Assembly: GCA_045863275.1 (NCBI GenBank)
Contig: BTVB01000005.1
Location: forward strand, 1-64,000
Origin: SZUA-318 sp045863275
GTDB lineage: Bacteria; Gemmatimonadota; Gemmatimonadetes; Longimicrobiales; Gaopeijiaceae
DNA length: 64,000 nucleotides
Reading direction: 5' to 3'
The position numbers were made by a program, and so were the translations under genes. The notes under the pieces were generated by a model. That model had not been told where the DNA came from. It searched no databases and was given only the letters and a program-made list of their open reading frames with translations. The first letter of the stretch is position 1. Each line of letters starts with the position of its first letter. This document shows positions 16,589 through 26,508 of the stretch, in pieces.

Positions 16589-19387
16589 ATGACCCCGCGC
16601 AGGAAGATCGCCGCCGCCGTCGCCGCCACGCTGGCCTTCATCGTGGTCGCGCTGGCCGCGCTGCCCCTCCTCCTGAAGGGGCGGGTGGAGGAGCTCGCGC
16701 ACCGCGCGGTGGCGTCGGCGGTGGATGCCCGGGTGGCCTGGGGGGACGTGGGGCTGACCTTCTTCCGCGACTTCCCCGACGTCTCGCTGCGCCTGGACGA
16801 CCTGTCGGTGGTGGGGAACGAGCCGTTTGCTGGCGACACCCTCCTCTCCGTGGACCGCTTCCGCCTGGTGCTGGATGCGGGCTCGCTCTGGGGGGCGTGG
16901 CGCGGAACGGGCCCCGTGGTGGTGCGCTCCGTCGCGCTCACGGGGCCGGCGGTGCGCCTGGTGGTGGGCGCCGACGGCGCCGCCAACTGGGACATCGGCC
17001 GGGGTGGCGGCGGGGAGGGGGAAGCCCCGGGGGGGCGCGCCATGGGCCTCCGGCTTCGCAGCGTGGAGGTGACGGGGGGGCGCCTGCACCTGGACGATGC
17101 CCGCACCGGGCTCGTCGCCTCGGTGGAGGGCGTGGACCACCAGCTCTCCGGGGACCTGTCCCGGGACCGGGTCACGCTGCGGACGCGCACCCGGGCGGCG
17201 GCCGCGTCGGTGCGCTTCGCCGGGATCCCGTACCTGAGCCGCGCGGCGGTGGACCTCCGCGCCGACGTGGACGCCGACCTGGCCGGGGGGCGCTTCACCC
17301 TCGCCGACAACGAGCTTCGCCTCAACGACCTGGTGCTCCGCTTCGCCGGGAGCGCGGCGAAGGCCGGGGACGACGTGGCGCTGGACGTGACGTTCAGCGC
17401 CCCGGAGACCGACTTCGCCCGGATCCTCTCCCTGGTGCCGGTGGTCTACGCCCGGGACTTCGCGTCGCTGGAGACGTCGGGCTCCTTCGCCGTGGAGGGG
17501 AACGTGCGGGGCACCTGGGGGGAGGAGGCCTTCCCGGGCTTCGCCCTGGACGCACGGGTGGCCGACGGCATGTTCCGCTACCCCGACCTCCCCCTGCCGG
17601 CCCGGGACATCGCGTTCCGGATGGCCGTGACGAACCCGGGGGGCGACGTGGACAGCACGGTGGTGCGGGTGGAGCGCTTCCACGTGCGCCTGGGGGACCA
17701 GCCGGTGGAGGCGGCCTTCACGCTCCGCACCCCCGTCTCCGACCCCGACGTGGACGTGAGCGTGCGGGGCGCGGTGGACCTGGCCGACGTGGGGCGCACC
17801 GTGAAGCTCCCCGACGTGGAGGAGCTGCGCGGCACGGTGCGCGCCGACGCCGCCGTCCGGGCCCGCCTCTCCGACGTGGACGCGGGCCGCTGGGAGCGGG
17901 TGGCGGCCCGCGGCACCGTGTCGGCCCGGGACGTGGCGGTGCGCGCCGCCGCGCTGAAGCAGTCGGTGGCGGTGGAGGAGGCGACCCTGGAGCTCACGCC
18001 CCGGCGGGCCGAGGTCCGCTCCCTCAGGGCACGGCTCGGGAGCAGCGACGTACAGGCCACGGGATCCCTGGACAACGTCCTGGGTTTCGTCCTCCGCGGC
18101 GAGGTGCTCCGGGGCAGGGCGTCCTTCACCAGCGGCCGGTTCGTTCTCGACGAGTGGGCGTCCGACGACCGCCAGCTCCAGCTCATTCCCGTCCCCGCGG
18201 GCGTCGACCTGGCGCTGGAGGGCACGGTGGGGGAGCTGACGTTCGGCGCGCTCCAGATGACCGACGCCCGGGGGAGCCTGGCGGTGAGGGACGAGCGCGT
18301 TGCGCTGGACGGCTTCTCCCTGCGGACGCTGGGCGGCCGCGTCTCCGTGGACGGCTTCTACGAGACGGTGGACCCGGAGCGCCCGGCCTTCGACGTGGCG
18401 CTGGCGCTCGACAGCCTGGACATCCCCAGCGCGTGGAAGAGCCTCCTCACGGTGAGGATGCTCGCGCCGGTGGCCGAATTCGCCCGGGGGGCGTTCTCCG
18501 CCCGCCTGGACCTGGCGGGCGCGTTCGGCGAGGGAATGCTCCCCGACTTCGGCGCCCTCGACGGGGCCGGCTCCCTGGCAACCACACCGGTGGTGCTGGA
18601 GGGATTCCCCGCGCTGGCGCGGCTGTCAGAGACGCTCAGCCTGCCCCAGCTCGCCCGGCCCACCCTCAACGCCGTGCGCTCGTCCCTCGAGATCCGCGAC
18701 GGCCGCCTCCACGTGAAGCCGTTCCAGGTGCGCATGGGCGACGTGCGCATGGGCGTGTCGGGGTCCAACGGCATCGACGCGTCGCTGGACTATACCCTTC
18801 AGCTCGCCGTGCCCCGGGCGCTCCTGGGCGCCCAGGCCGATCGCCTCGTGAGCAGCTTGGCCGCGCAGGCCGGGCGGGTGGGCGTGGACCTCCAGGCCGC
18901 CGACACCATCCCGGTGGCCGTGGGCCTGGGCGGCACGGTGAAGAGCCCGACGCTCACCACCAGCCTGGGGAGCGCGGTGGCGTCGGCGGGGGAGCAGGCG
19001 CGCCAGGCCGTGGGCGAGGCCGTGGCCCAGGGACGGGCCGTGGCGGAGGAGCGGGTGGACTCGGCGGCCGCCGCCGCGCGGGCCCGGGCCCAGGCCGCCG
19101 CCGACAGCCTCATGGCCGACGCGGAGGCCCAGGCCGAGAACATCCGCACGGAGGCCAGGAGGCTGGCCGACGCGGCGCGGGCCGAGGGGAACCGGAGGGC
19201 GGAGCAGGTGCTGGCGCGGGCCACCAACCCGGTGGCGCGGGCCGCCGCGGGGCCCGTGGCGGAGCGCATCCGCCAGGAGGCGAACACCCAGGCGGACAAC
19301 CTGGTGGCCGAGGCGGACCGCAGAGCCGAGCAGGTGCTGGCCGAGGCCCGCAGGCGGGCCGACGAGCTGCTGCGCGGCGGAGGCTGA
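16589..19387 (+). CDS. AsmA-like envelope protein with C-terminal coiled coil
   Basis: A 932-residue protein with an N-terminal membrane anchor (about 6-30) followed by a long beta-rich periplasmic region of AsmA/TamB-like type: the start FFRDFPDVSLRLDDLSVVG is characteristic. AsmA-like proteins act in lipid or outer-membrane homeostasis. Residues about 800-930 differ: an Ala/Arg/Glu-rich helix (repeats of ARAQAAAD, EARRLADAAR, RRADELL) predicted to be a coiled coil. Starts at ATG 16589. The long frame in another register over the same DNA is a shadow. Confidence 0.83.
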   Translation: MTPRRKIAAAVAATLAFIVVALAALPLLLKGRVEELAHRAVASAVDARVAWGDVGLTFFRDFPDVSLRLDDLSVVGNEPFAGDTLLSVDRFRLVLDAGSLWGAWRGTGPVVVRSVALTGPAVRLVVGADGAANWDIGRGGGGEGEAPGGRAMGLRLRSVEVTGGRLHLDDARTGLVASVEGVDHQLSGDLSRDRVTLRTRTRAAAASVRFAGIPYLSRAAVDLRADVDADLAGGRFTLADNELRLNDLVLRFAGSAAKAGDDVALDVTFSAPETDFARILSLVPVVYARDFASLETSGSFAVEGNVRGTWGEEAFPGFALDARVADGMFRYPDLPLPARDIAFRMAVTNPGGDVDSTVVRVERFHVRLGDQPVEAAFTLRTPVSDPDVDVSVRGAVDLADVGRTVKLPDVEELRGTVRADAAVRARLSDVDAGRWERVAARGTVSARDVAVRAAALKQSVAVEEATLELTPRRAEVRSLRARLGSSDVQATGSLDNVLGFVLRGEVLRGRASFTSGRFVLDEWASDDRQLQLIPVPAGVDLALEGTVGELTFGALQMTDARGSLAVRDERVALDGFSLRTLGGRVSVDGFYETVDPERPAFDVALALDSLDIPSAWKSLLTVRMLAPVAEFARGAFSARLDLAGAFGEGMLPDFGALDGAGSLATTPVVLEGFPALARLSETLSLPQLARPTLNAVRSSLEIRDGRLHVKPFQVRMGDVRMGVSGSNGIDASLDYTLQLAVPRALLGAQADRLVSSLAAQAGRVGVDLQAADTIPVAVGLGGTVKSPTLTTSLGSAVASAGEQARQAVGEAVAQGRAVAEERVDSAAAAARARAQAAADSLMADAEAQAENIRTEARRLADAARAEGNRRAEQVLARATNPVARAAAGPVAERIRQEANTQADNLVAEADRRAEQVLAEARRRADELLRGGG

Positions 19388-19429
19388 GCGCGGGGTGCGG
19401 CGGCCGTCAGATCGCAGCCTGGCCGCGAT

Positions 19430-19801
19430 CTACCAGCGCACGTAGGCGTCTGCGTGGTCGTACTCCTTCACGTGCCACTGGATGCCCTCGTGATCCGTGA
19501 AGAAGTGGACGCTCCCGTCCGGGAGCGCCGCCGACTCGTCGATGGCGAGCCCCAGGCGCTCCAGGTGCGCACGGGCGTCCGACGTGCGGATGCACGGGAG
19601 GCAGAAGCCGCTCCGCGCCGCGGGGAGGTCGGTGGCCTTGGGCTTCAGCTCGAAGGCCTGGCCCTCGGGCGTGAGGTACATGTGGAAGCCCGCCTCGTTG
19701 ATCTGCCGGTACCGGCCGCCCCCGAAGAGGGCCGTGAGGAACTCGCAGTAGCGCGGGATGTCGTCGACGTGGATCTCGATGTGGTCGAAGAGGACGGGCA
19801 T
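19430..19801 (-). CDS. Single-domain VOC protein
   Basis: A 123-residue VOC-fold protein starting at ATG 19801 (MPVLFDHIEIHVDDIPRYCE). The N-terminal DHIEIHV strand supplies a metal-ligand His; HFFTDHEGIQWHVKEY closes the second betaalphabetabetabeta unit. The frame is open upstream, but the natural domain start is here. Substrate unknown. It lies alone, convergent with the AsmA-like gene and divergent from the epimerase gene. Confidence 0.82.
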   Translation of the reverse strand: MPVLFDHIEIHVDDIPRYCEFLTALFGGGRYRQINEAGFHMYLTPEGQAFELKPKATDLPAARSGFCLPCIRTSDARAHLERLGLAIDESAALPDGSVHFFTDHEGIQWHVKEYDHADAYVRW

Positions 19802-20091
19802 GGCGTCGGGGGGGGTGGGAGTGGGTGTCGGGACAATATGGGCGGGAGGGCATAAAAGGCTGCAAGGAGCACATCCGCGTGCGCCACGTCCATGGCCCCT
19901 TGCTGGACCGGGCCTGGGAGCTGCGTCAGGACCTGACGGCGTACGACGCAATAAGCTGGCCGGTGCCCCGGGGTCGCCGTGGACGTGATCGTGCCGTAGC
20001 GGCCACCCCCGCCCGCCCCCGCTTGTGGAGGCACGTTCCGGCCCCCATACATCCCTCTCCCATCCCCGCACCGCCCTGCCCGAGGTGATCC

Positions 20092-21240
20092 ATGATGCAC
20101 GACCGTCGCACCTTCCTCCGCCTGTCCGCCCTGGCCGGAGGCGCCCTCGCCGCGGGTGGGGCGACACGTCCCGGCCCCTGGCGCTCCCTCCTCGACGCCG
20201 TGGAGCCGGCGCCGCGGGCCATGCGCCTCCTCATCCTCGGGGGCACGGGCTTCATCGGGCCCCACATGGTCGCGTACGCGGTGGCGCGTGGCCACCAGGT
20301 GACGGTCTTCAACCGGGGCCGCACGCAGGCCGACCTCCCGGAGAGCGTGGAACAGCTCACCGGCGACCGGAACCTGGGCGAGGTGGACGCGCTCCGGGGC
20401 AGGGAGTGGGACGCCGTCCTCGACAACCCCACCACGCTCCCCTTCTGGGTGAGGGACGTGGGGCAGGCGCTCCAGGGCCACACCGGACGCTACCTGTTCG
20501 TCTCCACGCTCTCTGCCTACGACGTGGCGGGGCTCACTTCCCTGGACGAGGACTCGCCCCTCCACGGATACGACGGCGACCCGCTGGCGGTCACGCCGGA
20601 GATCTACGGCCAGCGCCAGGGGGCGCTCTACGGGCCCATGAAGGCGGCGGCGGAGGCCGAGGCGCGCCGCTGGTTCGCCGACGACGCGGTCATCGTCCGC
20701 CCCGGCCTCATCGTGGGTCCCGGCGACGGCACCGACCGATTCACCTACTGGCCCGTGCGCCTGGCCCGGGGCGGCGACGTGGTGGCGCCGGGCGACGGCT
20801 CGGATCCCACGCAGGTCATCGACGTCCGCGACCTCGTGGAGTGGTGCGTGCGCCTGGTGGAGGACGGGACCCGGGGGACGTTCAACGGCGTGGGGCCCCG
20901 CTCCCCCCTCACCATGGCCGGCCTGCTCCACGGCGTCCGGGGTGCGCTGCCCGGGGACCTGGATCTCCGGATCCACTGGCTCCCCGCCGACTTCCTGCGG
21001 GAGCAGCAGGTGCGTCCCTGGTCGGAGATGACCACCTGGTTCGGGCCCGACGCGGTGCTGTCGCGGGCGTCCAATGCCCGGGCCGTAGCGGCGGGCCTCA
21101 CCTACCGGTCGCTGGCACGCACCACCGTGGACACGCTGGAGTGGTTCCGGTCCCTGCCCGCAGAGCGCCAGGCCGCGCCCCGGGCGGGGCTGGCGGCGGA
21201 CAAAGAGGCCCGTGTGCTGGAGGCGTGGCGCGGGCGGTGA
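20092..21240 (+). CDS. Tat-exported NAD-dependent epimerase/dehydratase-like protein
   Basis: A 382-residue extended short-chain dehydrogenase-like protein. A twin-arginine signal (DRRTFLRLSALAGGALAAG) precedes a Rossmann fold starting LLILGGTGFIGPHMV, with the G-x-x-G-x-x-G dinucleotide loop. The active-site Y-x-x-x-K is not clear: YGPMKAAAE could be the Y-x-x-x-K (Tyr-Gly-Pro-Met-Lys). A Tat-exported NAD(P)-binding protein of this kind is known in environmental bacteria as an isoflavone-reductase-like/epimerase family of unknown substrate. Start ATG 20092 follows GAGGTGATC; ATG 20095 is equally possible. Confidence 0.82.
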   Translation: MMHDRRTFLRLSALAGGALAAGGATRPGPWRSLLDAVEPAPRAMRLLILGGTGFIGPHMVAYAVARGHQVTVFNRGRTQADLPESVEQLTGDRNLGEVDALRGREWDAVLDNPTTLPFWVRDVGQALQGHTGRYLFVSTLSAYDVAGLTSLDEDSPLHGYDGDPLAVTPEIYGQRQGALYGPMKAAAEAEARRWFADDAVIVRPGLIVGPGDGTDRFTYWPVRLARGGDVVAPGDGSDPTQVIDVRDLVEWCVRLVEDGTRGTFNGVGPRSPLTMAGLLHGVRGALPGDLDLRIHWLPADFLREQQVRPWSEMTTWFGPDAVLSRASNARAVAAGLTYRSLARTTVDTLEWFRSLPAERQAAPRAGLAADKEARVLEAWRGR

Positions 21241-21333
21241 GGAGGGGAAGGGCTCCGGCGGAGTGATGTAATCGGAGGGTCTGGAGGACGGCCGTCCCAG
21301 GCACGGACTTTGCGATGCAGAGTACTTGGCACA

Positions 21334-21359
21334 ACGTCGACAGGTAGTTATGTTGACGT
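21334..21359. promoter_or_regulatory. Candidate PadR operator
   Basis: An imperfect dyad ACGTCGAC-N10-GTTGACGT (7 of 8 arm bases match) sits 49 nt before the PadR start and could be the autoregulatory site of this PadR protein. Confidence 0.4.
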
Positions 21360-21407
21360 CGTATGCTTTTCCCACGCGAAGGACGCACGCACGGACGAGG
21401 GGGTACG

Positions 21408-21740
21408 ATGCCGCAGGGACTGGGGGAGTTCGAGCAGATGGTGCTGTTGGCCATCCTCCACGTGGAGGGGGAGGCGTACGGGGTGCCCATCATGGAGGAG
21501 ATCGAGCGGCGCACGGGCCGGTCCGTGTCCAGGGCCGCGGTCTACGTCACGCTCCGCCGCCTCGAGAGGCGAGGCCTCGTGGCGTCGTGGATGAGCGAGC
21601 CCACCAGCGAGCGCGGCGGCAAGGCGCGCCGCTGCGTGCGCGTCGAGGCTGAGGGGCTGGAGCTGCTCCTCGAGTCGCGGCGTGCCATGGACCGCATGTG
21701 GGACGACCTGGACCCGGCCTCCGTGGAGAGCGCCTCGTGA
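21408..21740 (+). CDS. PadR-family transcriptional regulator
   Basis: A 110-residue winged-helix repressor. The PadR pattern is clear: EFEQMVLLAILHVEGEAYG, SRAAVYVTLRRLERRGLV (recognition helix and wing) and a short C-terminal helix for dimerisation. The ATG at 21408 is chosen over an upstream ATG because GAGGGGG precedes it and it opens on the usual domain start. The stop overlaps the permease start (GTGA), a classical PadR-permease couple in which PadR probably represses the pair. Confidence 0.88.
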   Translation: MPQGLGEFEQMVLLAILHVEGEAYGVPIMEEIERRTGRSVSRAAVYVTLRRLERRGLVASWMSEPTSERGGKARRCVRVEAEGLELLLESRRAMDRMWDDLDPASVESAS

Positions 21741-24451
21741 GCGCCGCGCCTCCGGCCCCGCTGCGCCGGCTCCTGGAGCGGGCCCTCCCCGCCGACGTCC
21801 GCGACGGCATCGTGGGCGACCTGGACGAGGTCTACCGCTCGCGGAGAAGCAGGGGCGGCGGCCTTCGCGTCGGTCTCTGGTACGCCGGCCAGGTGCTGGC
21901 CATCTCGGCGCGGTTCGCCGCCGAGCGCGTCCGTGACGGCGCATCGGCGTGGGGCTCCTCGGTGGGGCTGGACCTGAGGCTCGGCATCCGCATGCTGGTG
22001 AAGTACCCCATGGTCACGCTGGTGGGGGGCGTCGCCATCACCGTGGCCACGGCCATCGGGGTGGGCGCCTCCGAGTTCGTCCACGACCTTATCGCTCCCG
22101 AGCTCCCCCTGGAGGAGGGCGACCGCATCGTCCGCGTCTACCACACGGACACCGAGGCCGGACGCTCCACCTCCGCCACGCTGTACGACATGACGCGGTG
22201 GCGCTCCTCCGTGACCTCCCTCGAGGATCTGGGCGCCTACCAGACCCTGGAGCAGGGCCTGGTGAGCGACCGGGGCGAGGCGGGCACGGTGAGCGTGGCC
22301 AGGGCGAGCGCCTCGGTGTTCCGCGTGACGCGGGTGCCGCCCTTGTTGGGGCGGTTCCTCCTGGACGCCGACGAGCGCCCGGGAGCGGAGGCGGTGGTGG
22401 TGCTGGGCTTCACAGCCTGGCGGGACCTCCTCGGCGGAGACCCCCAGGTCGTCGGACGGACGGTGCAGCTCGGCGGCACGCCCACGACCGTGGTCGGGGT
22501 CATGCCCGAGGGATACGGCTTCCCCCAGAACCAGAGTGCGTGGGTACCCCTCGTGGTGGAGCCCACCGACCTCCAGCCCGAGACGTCGCGGGGCGCGGCC
22601 CAGTTCGCCCGACTGGCTCCCGGGGCGACGCTGGAGAGCGCCCAGGCCGAGCTGGACGTGGCCGGCCGCCGGGCCGCCGCCGACGATCCGGAGCGGTACG
22701 GCCGGCTTTCCCCGCGGCTCCGGGGCTTCGCGGCCCGGGCCACGGAGGGGCAGCTGGCGCTGGCGCTCTCCGGCGTGGGGCTCCTCTTCATCTTCCTGTT
22801 GGTGGTGGCGTGCTCCAACGTGGCCACGCTGGTCTTCGCGCGTACGGTGACCCGGGAGGGCGAGATCGCTGTGCGCACCTCCCTGGGGGCCACGCGCCGC
22901 CGCATCGTCCTCCAGCTCTTCGCCGAGTCGCTGGTCCTGGTCGGTGCCGCCACCGCGGCGGGGCTCCTCATCTCCCGCTTCGCGCTGGCCCGCATCAGCC
23001 GGCTCTTCTTCATCATCCAGCAGGAGCCCGAGCTGCCCTTCTGGTGGAACGACGACCTCAGCCCCGCCACCGTCGCGTACGCGCTGATCCTGGCGCTGGT
23101 GGGGGCGGTGATGATCGGCGTCGTCCCGGCGCTGAAGGCCACGGGCGGCTCGGTGCAGCCCCGCCTCGGCCAACTGTCCGCCGGCGGCCGGGGCGGGCTC
23201 CGTTTCGGGGGGGTCTGGACGGTGGTCATCGTCCTCCAGGTCGCCCTGTCGGTGGCATTCCTCCCGCTGGCCGTCTCCCAGGCGGGGGCGGCGTTCCGCA
23301 GCCCGGTGGACACCGGGTTCCCGGCCGGCGAGTACGTCGCCGCGCAGCTTGGACGCGATCCGGTCGTTCCACCCCGTGGTGCCGAAGAGCGGGAGCGCTT
23401 CTTCGACGAGTCGGGGCGCCTCTTCGAGGAGGTCCGGGCCGCCGTCGCCGCCGACCCGGCGGTGCGGGGGGCGGCTCTGGCCAGCGGCCTTTCGGCCATG
23501 AACCACCTCCAGCCTCCCGTGGAGTTCGTCGGCGACGGCTCGGGGCCGCCCCTGGGCGGCCGGGCGCGCATCCTCCTGGTGGACCGGGCGTACCTGGACC
23601 TCATGGGCGCCACGGCGGTGGCCGGGCAGTCCCTCGGGCCGGGGGACTTCTCCCGGGACTCACGCGCGGTGGTGGTGAACGAGGCGTTCGTGGACGTGGT
23701 CCTCGGCGGAAGGAACCCGGTGGGCGGCCAGATCCGCTTCGCCGAGCGCACGGGCGAGGCGTCGGTGGTCACCGTCCCGGCGGAGGGGACGTCCGTGACC
23801 GTGGTGGGCGTGGTGCGAAACCCGGGCATCGACGCGTTCGGCCCCGGCGTCCACCCCGTGGTCTACGCGCCCCTGGATCTGGCGCCGGTCACCCCCCGGG
23901 CTCCGGGGCTGGTGGGGATGCCGCAGGCGCCTGCCGCCCAGCTCTTCGTTCAGATGCGCCCCCAGGCGGGACCGCTGGCGGGCCGACTCCACCGGATCGT
24001 CTCCGCGGTGGACCCGTCGCTCCGCCTCTCCGAGGTGGGCACGACGGCGGAGGCCTGGGGCCCCGTCCACACCGGGGCCCGCGTGGGCGCGTGGATCTTC
24101 ATGGCGGTGGCGGCCATCGTGCTCATGCTCTCCGTGGCGGGCATCTACGCGCTCATGTCCTTCACCGTGTCCCGCCGGACCCGGGAGATCGCCATCCGCA
24201 CCGCCGTGGGGGCCCCACGGGGGACCATCGTGCGCACCATCTTCGGCAGGGCTGTGGCCCAGCTCCTCGTGGGCGTGGCCCTGGGGGGCGTGGTCGCGGT
24301 GCCCGTCCTGGCCGGCGGCGTGGCCGGCGAGGGGCCCCGCACCCTGGTGGTCGTCTCGCTCCTCCTGCTGGGGGCCGGGCTGGCGGCGTGCCTGGTGCCG
24401 GTGCGGCGGGCGCTGGCGGTGGAGCCGGCCACCGCGGTGAAGGCGGAGTAG
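21737..24451 (+). CDS. ADOP-type ABC transporter permease (FtsX/MacB-like)
   Basis: A 904-residue duplicated orphan permease. Its N-terminal prefix (LLERALPADVRDGIVGDLDE...) is the RHH-like permease prefix domain type 2. Two MacB-like periplasmic regions and two FtsX blocks follow, each with membrane helices and the E-I-A-V/I-R-T-x-x-G-A-x-R signature (GEIAVRTSLGATRR and REIAIRTAVGAPRG). No ATPase gene is adjacent, as is usual for this family. Starts at GTG 21737 overlapping the PadR stop. Role: probably efflux or envelope stress; substrate unknown. Confidence 0.88.
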   Translation: MSAAPPAPLRRLLERALPADVRDGIVGDLDEVYRSRRSRGGGLRVGLWYAGQVLAISARFAAERVRDGASAWGSSVGLDLRLGIRMLVKYPMVTLVGGVAITVATAIGVGASEFVHDLIAPELPLEEGDRIVRVYHTDTEAGRSTSATLYDMTRWRSSVTSLEDLGAYQTLEQGLVSDRGEAGTVSVARASASVFRVTRVPPLLGRFLLDADERPGAEAVVVLGFTAWRDLLGGDPQVVGRTVQLGGTPTTVVGVMPEGYGFPQNQSAWVPLVVEPTDLQPETSRGAAQFARLAPGATLESAQAELDVAGRRAAADDPERYGRLSPRLRGFAARATEGQLALALSGVGLLFIFLLVVACSNVATLVFARTVTREGEIAVRTSLGATRRRIVLQLFAESLVLVGAATAAGLLISRFALARISRLFFIIQQEPELPFWWNDDLSPATVAYALILALVGAVMIGVVPALKATGGSVQPRLGQLSAGGRGGLRFGGVWTVVIVLQVALSVAFLPLAVSQAGAAFRSPVDTGFPAGEYVAAQLGRDPVVPPRGAEERERFFDESGRLFEEVRAAVAADPAVRGAALASGLSAMNHLQPPVEFVGDGSGPPLGGRARILLVDRAYLDLMGATAVAGQSLGPGDFSRDSRAVVVNEAFVDVVLGGRNPVGGQIRFAERTGEASVVTVPAEGTSVTVVGVVRNPGIDAFGPGVHPVVYAPLDLAPVTPRAPGLVGMPQAPAAQLFVQMRPQAGPLAGRLHRIVSAVDPSLRLSEVGTTAEAWGPVHTGARVGAWIFMAVAAIVLMLSVAGIYALMSFTVSRRTREIAIRTAVGAPRGTIVRTIFGRAVAQLLVGVALGGVVAVPVLAGGVAGEGPRTLVVVSLLLLGAGLAACLVPVRRALAVEPATAVKAE

Positions 24452-24498
24452 CGGGAGGCCTTGCCTCCCTCTCGGGGGACGCGCTAACCATCGTCGCC

Positions 24499-25368
24499 AT
24501 GATGCCCCTCCTGCGTCGGACCGCCCTCATCGCGGCCGTGCTCGGGTGCGCCTCCCCTCCGGGGGCGGCCTCCCAGGTACGGCCCGGGCTGGTCGTGCCT
24601 CCCACCCTCTCCTGGTCCGCCCGCGCCGACCGGCTCCTGGACGCGGGCGATGCGGTCGAAGCCATGGAGACCATCACGCCCATGTTGGGCGATGCTCCCC
24701 TCCCGGAGGCCCTGTGGCGCGCGGCCCGGGCCGAATACCAGATGGGGATCCTGGCCACCAGCCAGGATTCGGCCAACGCCTGGTTCCGCATGGCCGTGGT
24801 GCACGCCGAGGCGGCGCTGGAGGGGGCGGGGGACCACCCGGAGGCGCTCCGGTGGGCGGTGGCGGCCAACGGGTCGGTGGCCAACGCTCCCGGCGTCGGT
24901 CCGCGGGAGACGGCGCGAACCGCCCGCCGCGCGTGGGAGCTGGCCCGGCGCCTCCTGGTGGTGGCGCCGGACGACCCGGTGGGCCACAGCGCCATGGGGT
25001 CCCTCCACGCCGAGGTCCTCACCATGAGCTTCTTCGAGAGACTCCTGGCCAGGGCCATCCTGGGGGAGATGGTCGGCGGAGCCCGGTGGGAGGATGCCCT
25101 GTCCCACCACCGCCGGGCGGTGGAGCTGGACGGCGGCACGGTCCTGTACCGGTTGGAGCTTGGGAAGGCGCTGGGGTGGCACGGCGACCTCGCAGGGGCT
25201 CGCGCCACGTTGGCGGCGGCCCTGGACGCACCGCCCCTCACGCCCCTCGACCGGGTCCACCATGAAGCCGCCAGGGCGTGGCTTCGGCGTTTCGGCGGCG
25301 CTCCCGACGGACGGGTCGCCGAAGGCGAGGCCGCGCGGGACAGCACCTCCGGGGTCCGCCAGCGGTGA
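24499..25368 (+). CDS. Exported TPR-like protein
   Basis: A 289-residue protein with a signal peptide (ending about GAASQ) and helical repeats of tetratricopeptide type: AEYQMGILATSQDSANAWF, ALRWAVAANGSVAN, ALSHHRRAVELDGGTVLYRLELGKALGW. ATG 24499 and 24502 are both possible. The gene lies 47 nt after the permease and overlaps the next by GTGA, so it can be part of a PadR-permease transcript or its own start. Likely a scaffold; partner unknown. Confidence 0.75.
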   Translation: MMPLLRRTALIAAVLGCASPPGAASQVRPGLVVPPTLSWSARADRLLDAGDAVEAMETITPMLGDAPLPEALWRAARAEYQMGILATSQDSANAWFRMAVVHAEAALEGAGDHPEALRWAVAANGSVANAPGVGPRETARTARRAWELARRLLVVAPDDPVGHSAMGSLHAEVLTMSFFERLLARAILGEMVGGARWEDALSHHRRAVELDGGTVLYRLELGKALGWHGDLAGARATLAAALDAPPLTPLDRVHHEAARAWLRRFGGAPDGRVAEGEAARDSTSGVRQR

Positions 25369-26504
25369 TTCATCCCCACGCCCGATGGGCCGGATGGGCC
25401 GGGGTCGTCCTCACGGCCGTGGCGGCCGCGGCCGCCACGCCCACGGGTGCGTCTCCGCAGACCAGCCTCGCCCCGGACAGCGCGGTCGCGCCGGAGGGGG
25501 AGCTCAGGGTCCTCACGGACTACCCCTACGGGAGCCACGCCCTCATCGGCCCGGCGACGCTGTTCCTCACCAAGGGCTACGAGATCATGCAGCTCCACAA
25601 CCACCGGCGGGACATCTGGAGCTTCCCGTACGGCCACGCCAGCGGCGCGGTGTGGGACGCCGTGGTCCACCCCGCGGCGGCGGTGGAGCGGGGAGGGGGC
25701 TGGAAGCGGTGGCTCAGGGAGGAGGTCTTCCCCATCGCCCAGGGGCCGGACGCCAAGTGGTTTCCCAACTACACCGAGCACCTCATCGGCGGAGGCATGA
25801 GCGCCCGGCTCCTGTCCGAGTGGTACGAGGCCCGGGGGGTCCCCTACCCCGGGGTGTGGGCCGGGGTCACCGTCATGGCCGCGTCGTACATGAACGAGGT
25901 GGTGGAGAACCGGGGAGAGACGGTGGGGTCGGCGGGCAACGTGGCCGACCTGTACGTCTTCGACCTCGGGGGGATCTTCCTCCTCCGCTGGGACCCCCTC
26001 GCCCGCTTCCTCACCCGGACGCTGCGCATGTCCGACTGGTCGCCCATCCCCGGGCTCACGTTCCCCGAGGGGGAGATCCACAACACCGGCCAGTACTTCG
26101 CCTACAAGATCCCCCTCCCGGGTCTGGAGCGGACCCGCCTCCTCTGGAGGCTGGGCCTGGGGAGCCAGATGGGCCTCACCCACGCCCTGGACGAGGAGCA
26201 CAGCCTGGGCGTGGGCTTCGGCGTGGACACGGAGCGCCGGCACGTCGATCCGGTGACGCTGGAGGAGACCATCGACGTGGTGGGCTCCATGGGCATCTTC
26301 TGGGACCGCAACGACTCGCTCCTGGCCAGCCTCATGATCAGCCAGCGTCTGGAGAGCATGGTGGCGCTGAACGTCTATCCCGGTGTGCTCCCGGCAGCGG
26401 CGGCGGACATGGGTCTCTGGGCGACGCTGACGCGGGACCGCAACCTCCGCTTCGGCGTGGTCCACCGCCGGACGCTGGGGCTCGGCGCCGGCCTCGGGTG
26501 GTGA
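25365..26504 (+). CDS. Exported protein of unknown function
   Basis: A 379-residue protein with a signal peptide (about residues 1-30, ending ASPQ). It has repeated aromatic/beta patterns, for example LTDYPYGSHALIG, PNYTEHLIGGGMSA, FDLGGIFLLRWDPLARF and HSLGVGFGVDTERRHVD, and ends in alternating strands (FGVVHRRTLGLGAGLGW), consistent with an outer-membrane or periplasmic beta-barrel. No family recognised. GTG 25365 overlaps the TPR-like stop (GTGA), so these two are coupled. It is followed after 4 nt by the CDP-alcohol phosphotransferase. Confidence 0.7.
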   Translation: MIHPHARWAGWAGVVLTAVAAAAATPTGASPQTSLAPDSAVAPEGELRVLTDYPYGSHALIGPATLFLTKGYEIMQLHNHRRDIWSFPYGHASGAVWDAVVHPAAAVERGGGWKRWLREEVFPIAQGPDAKWFPNYTEHLIGGGMSARLLSEWYEARGVPYPGVWAGVTVMAASYMNEVVENRGETVGSAGNVADLYVFDLGGIFLLRWDPLARFLTRTLRMSDWSPIPGLTFPEGEIHNTGQYFAYKIPLPGLERTRLLWRLGLGSQMGLTHALDEEHSLGVGFGVDTERRHVDPVTLEETIDVVGSMGIFWDRNDSLLASLMISQRLESMVALNVYPGVLPAAAADMGLWATLTRDRNLRFGVVHRRTLGLGAGLGW

Positions 26505-26508
26505 CGGG

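Noticed and set aside
16552..19500. 982-codon frame over the AsmA-like gene
   Set aside because: A Gly/Arg/Pro-rich shadow in another register; the AsmA frame carries the domain pattern, anchor and coiled coil.
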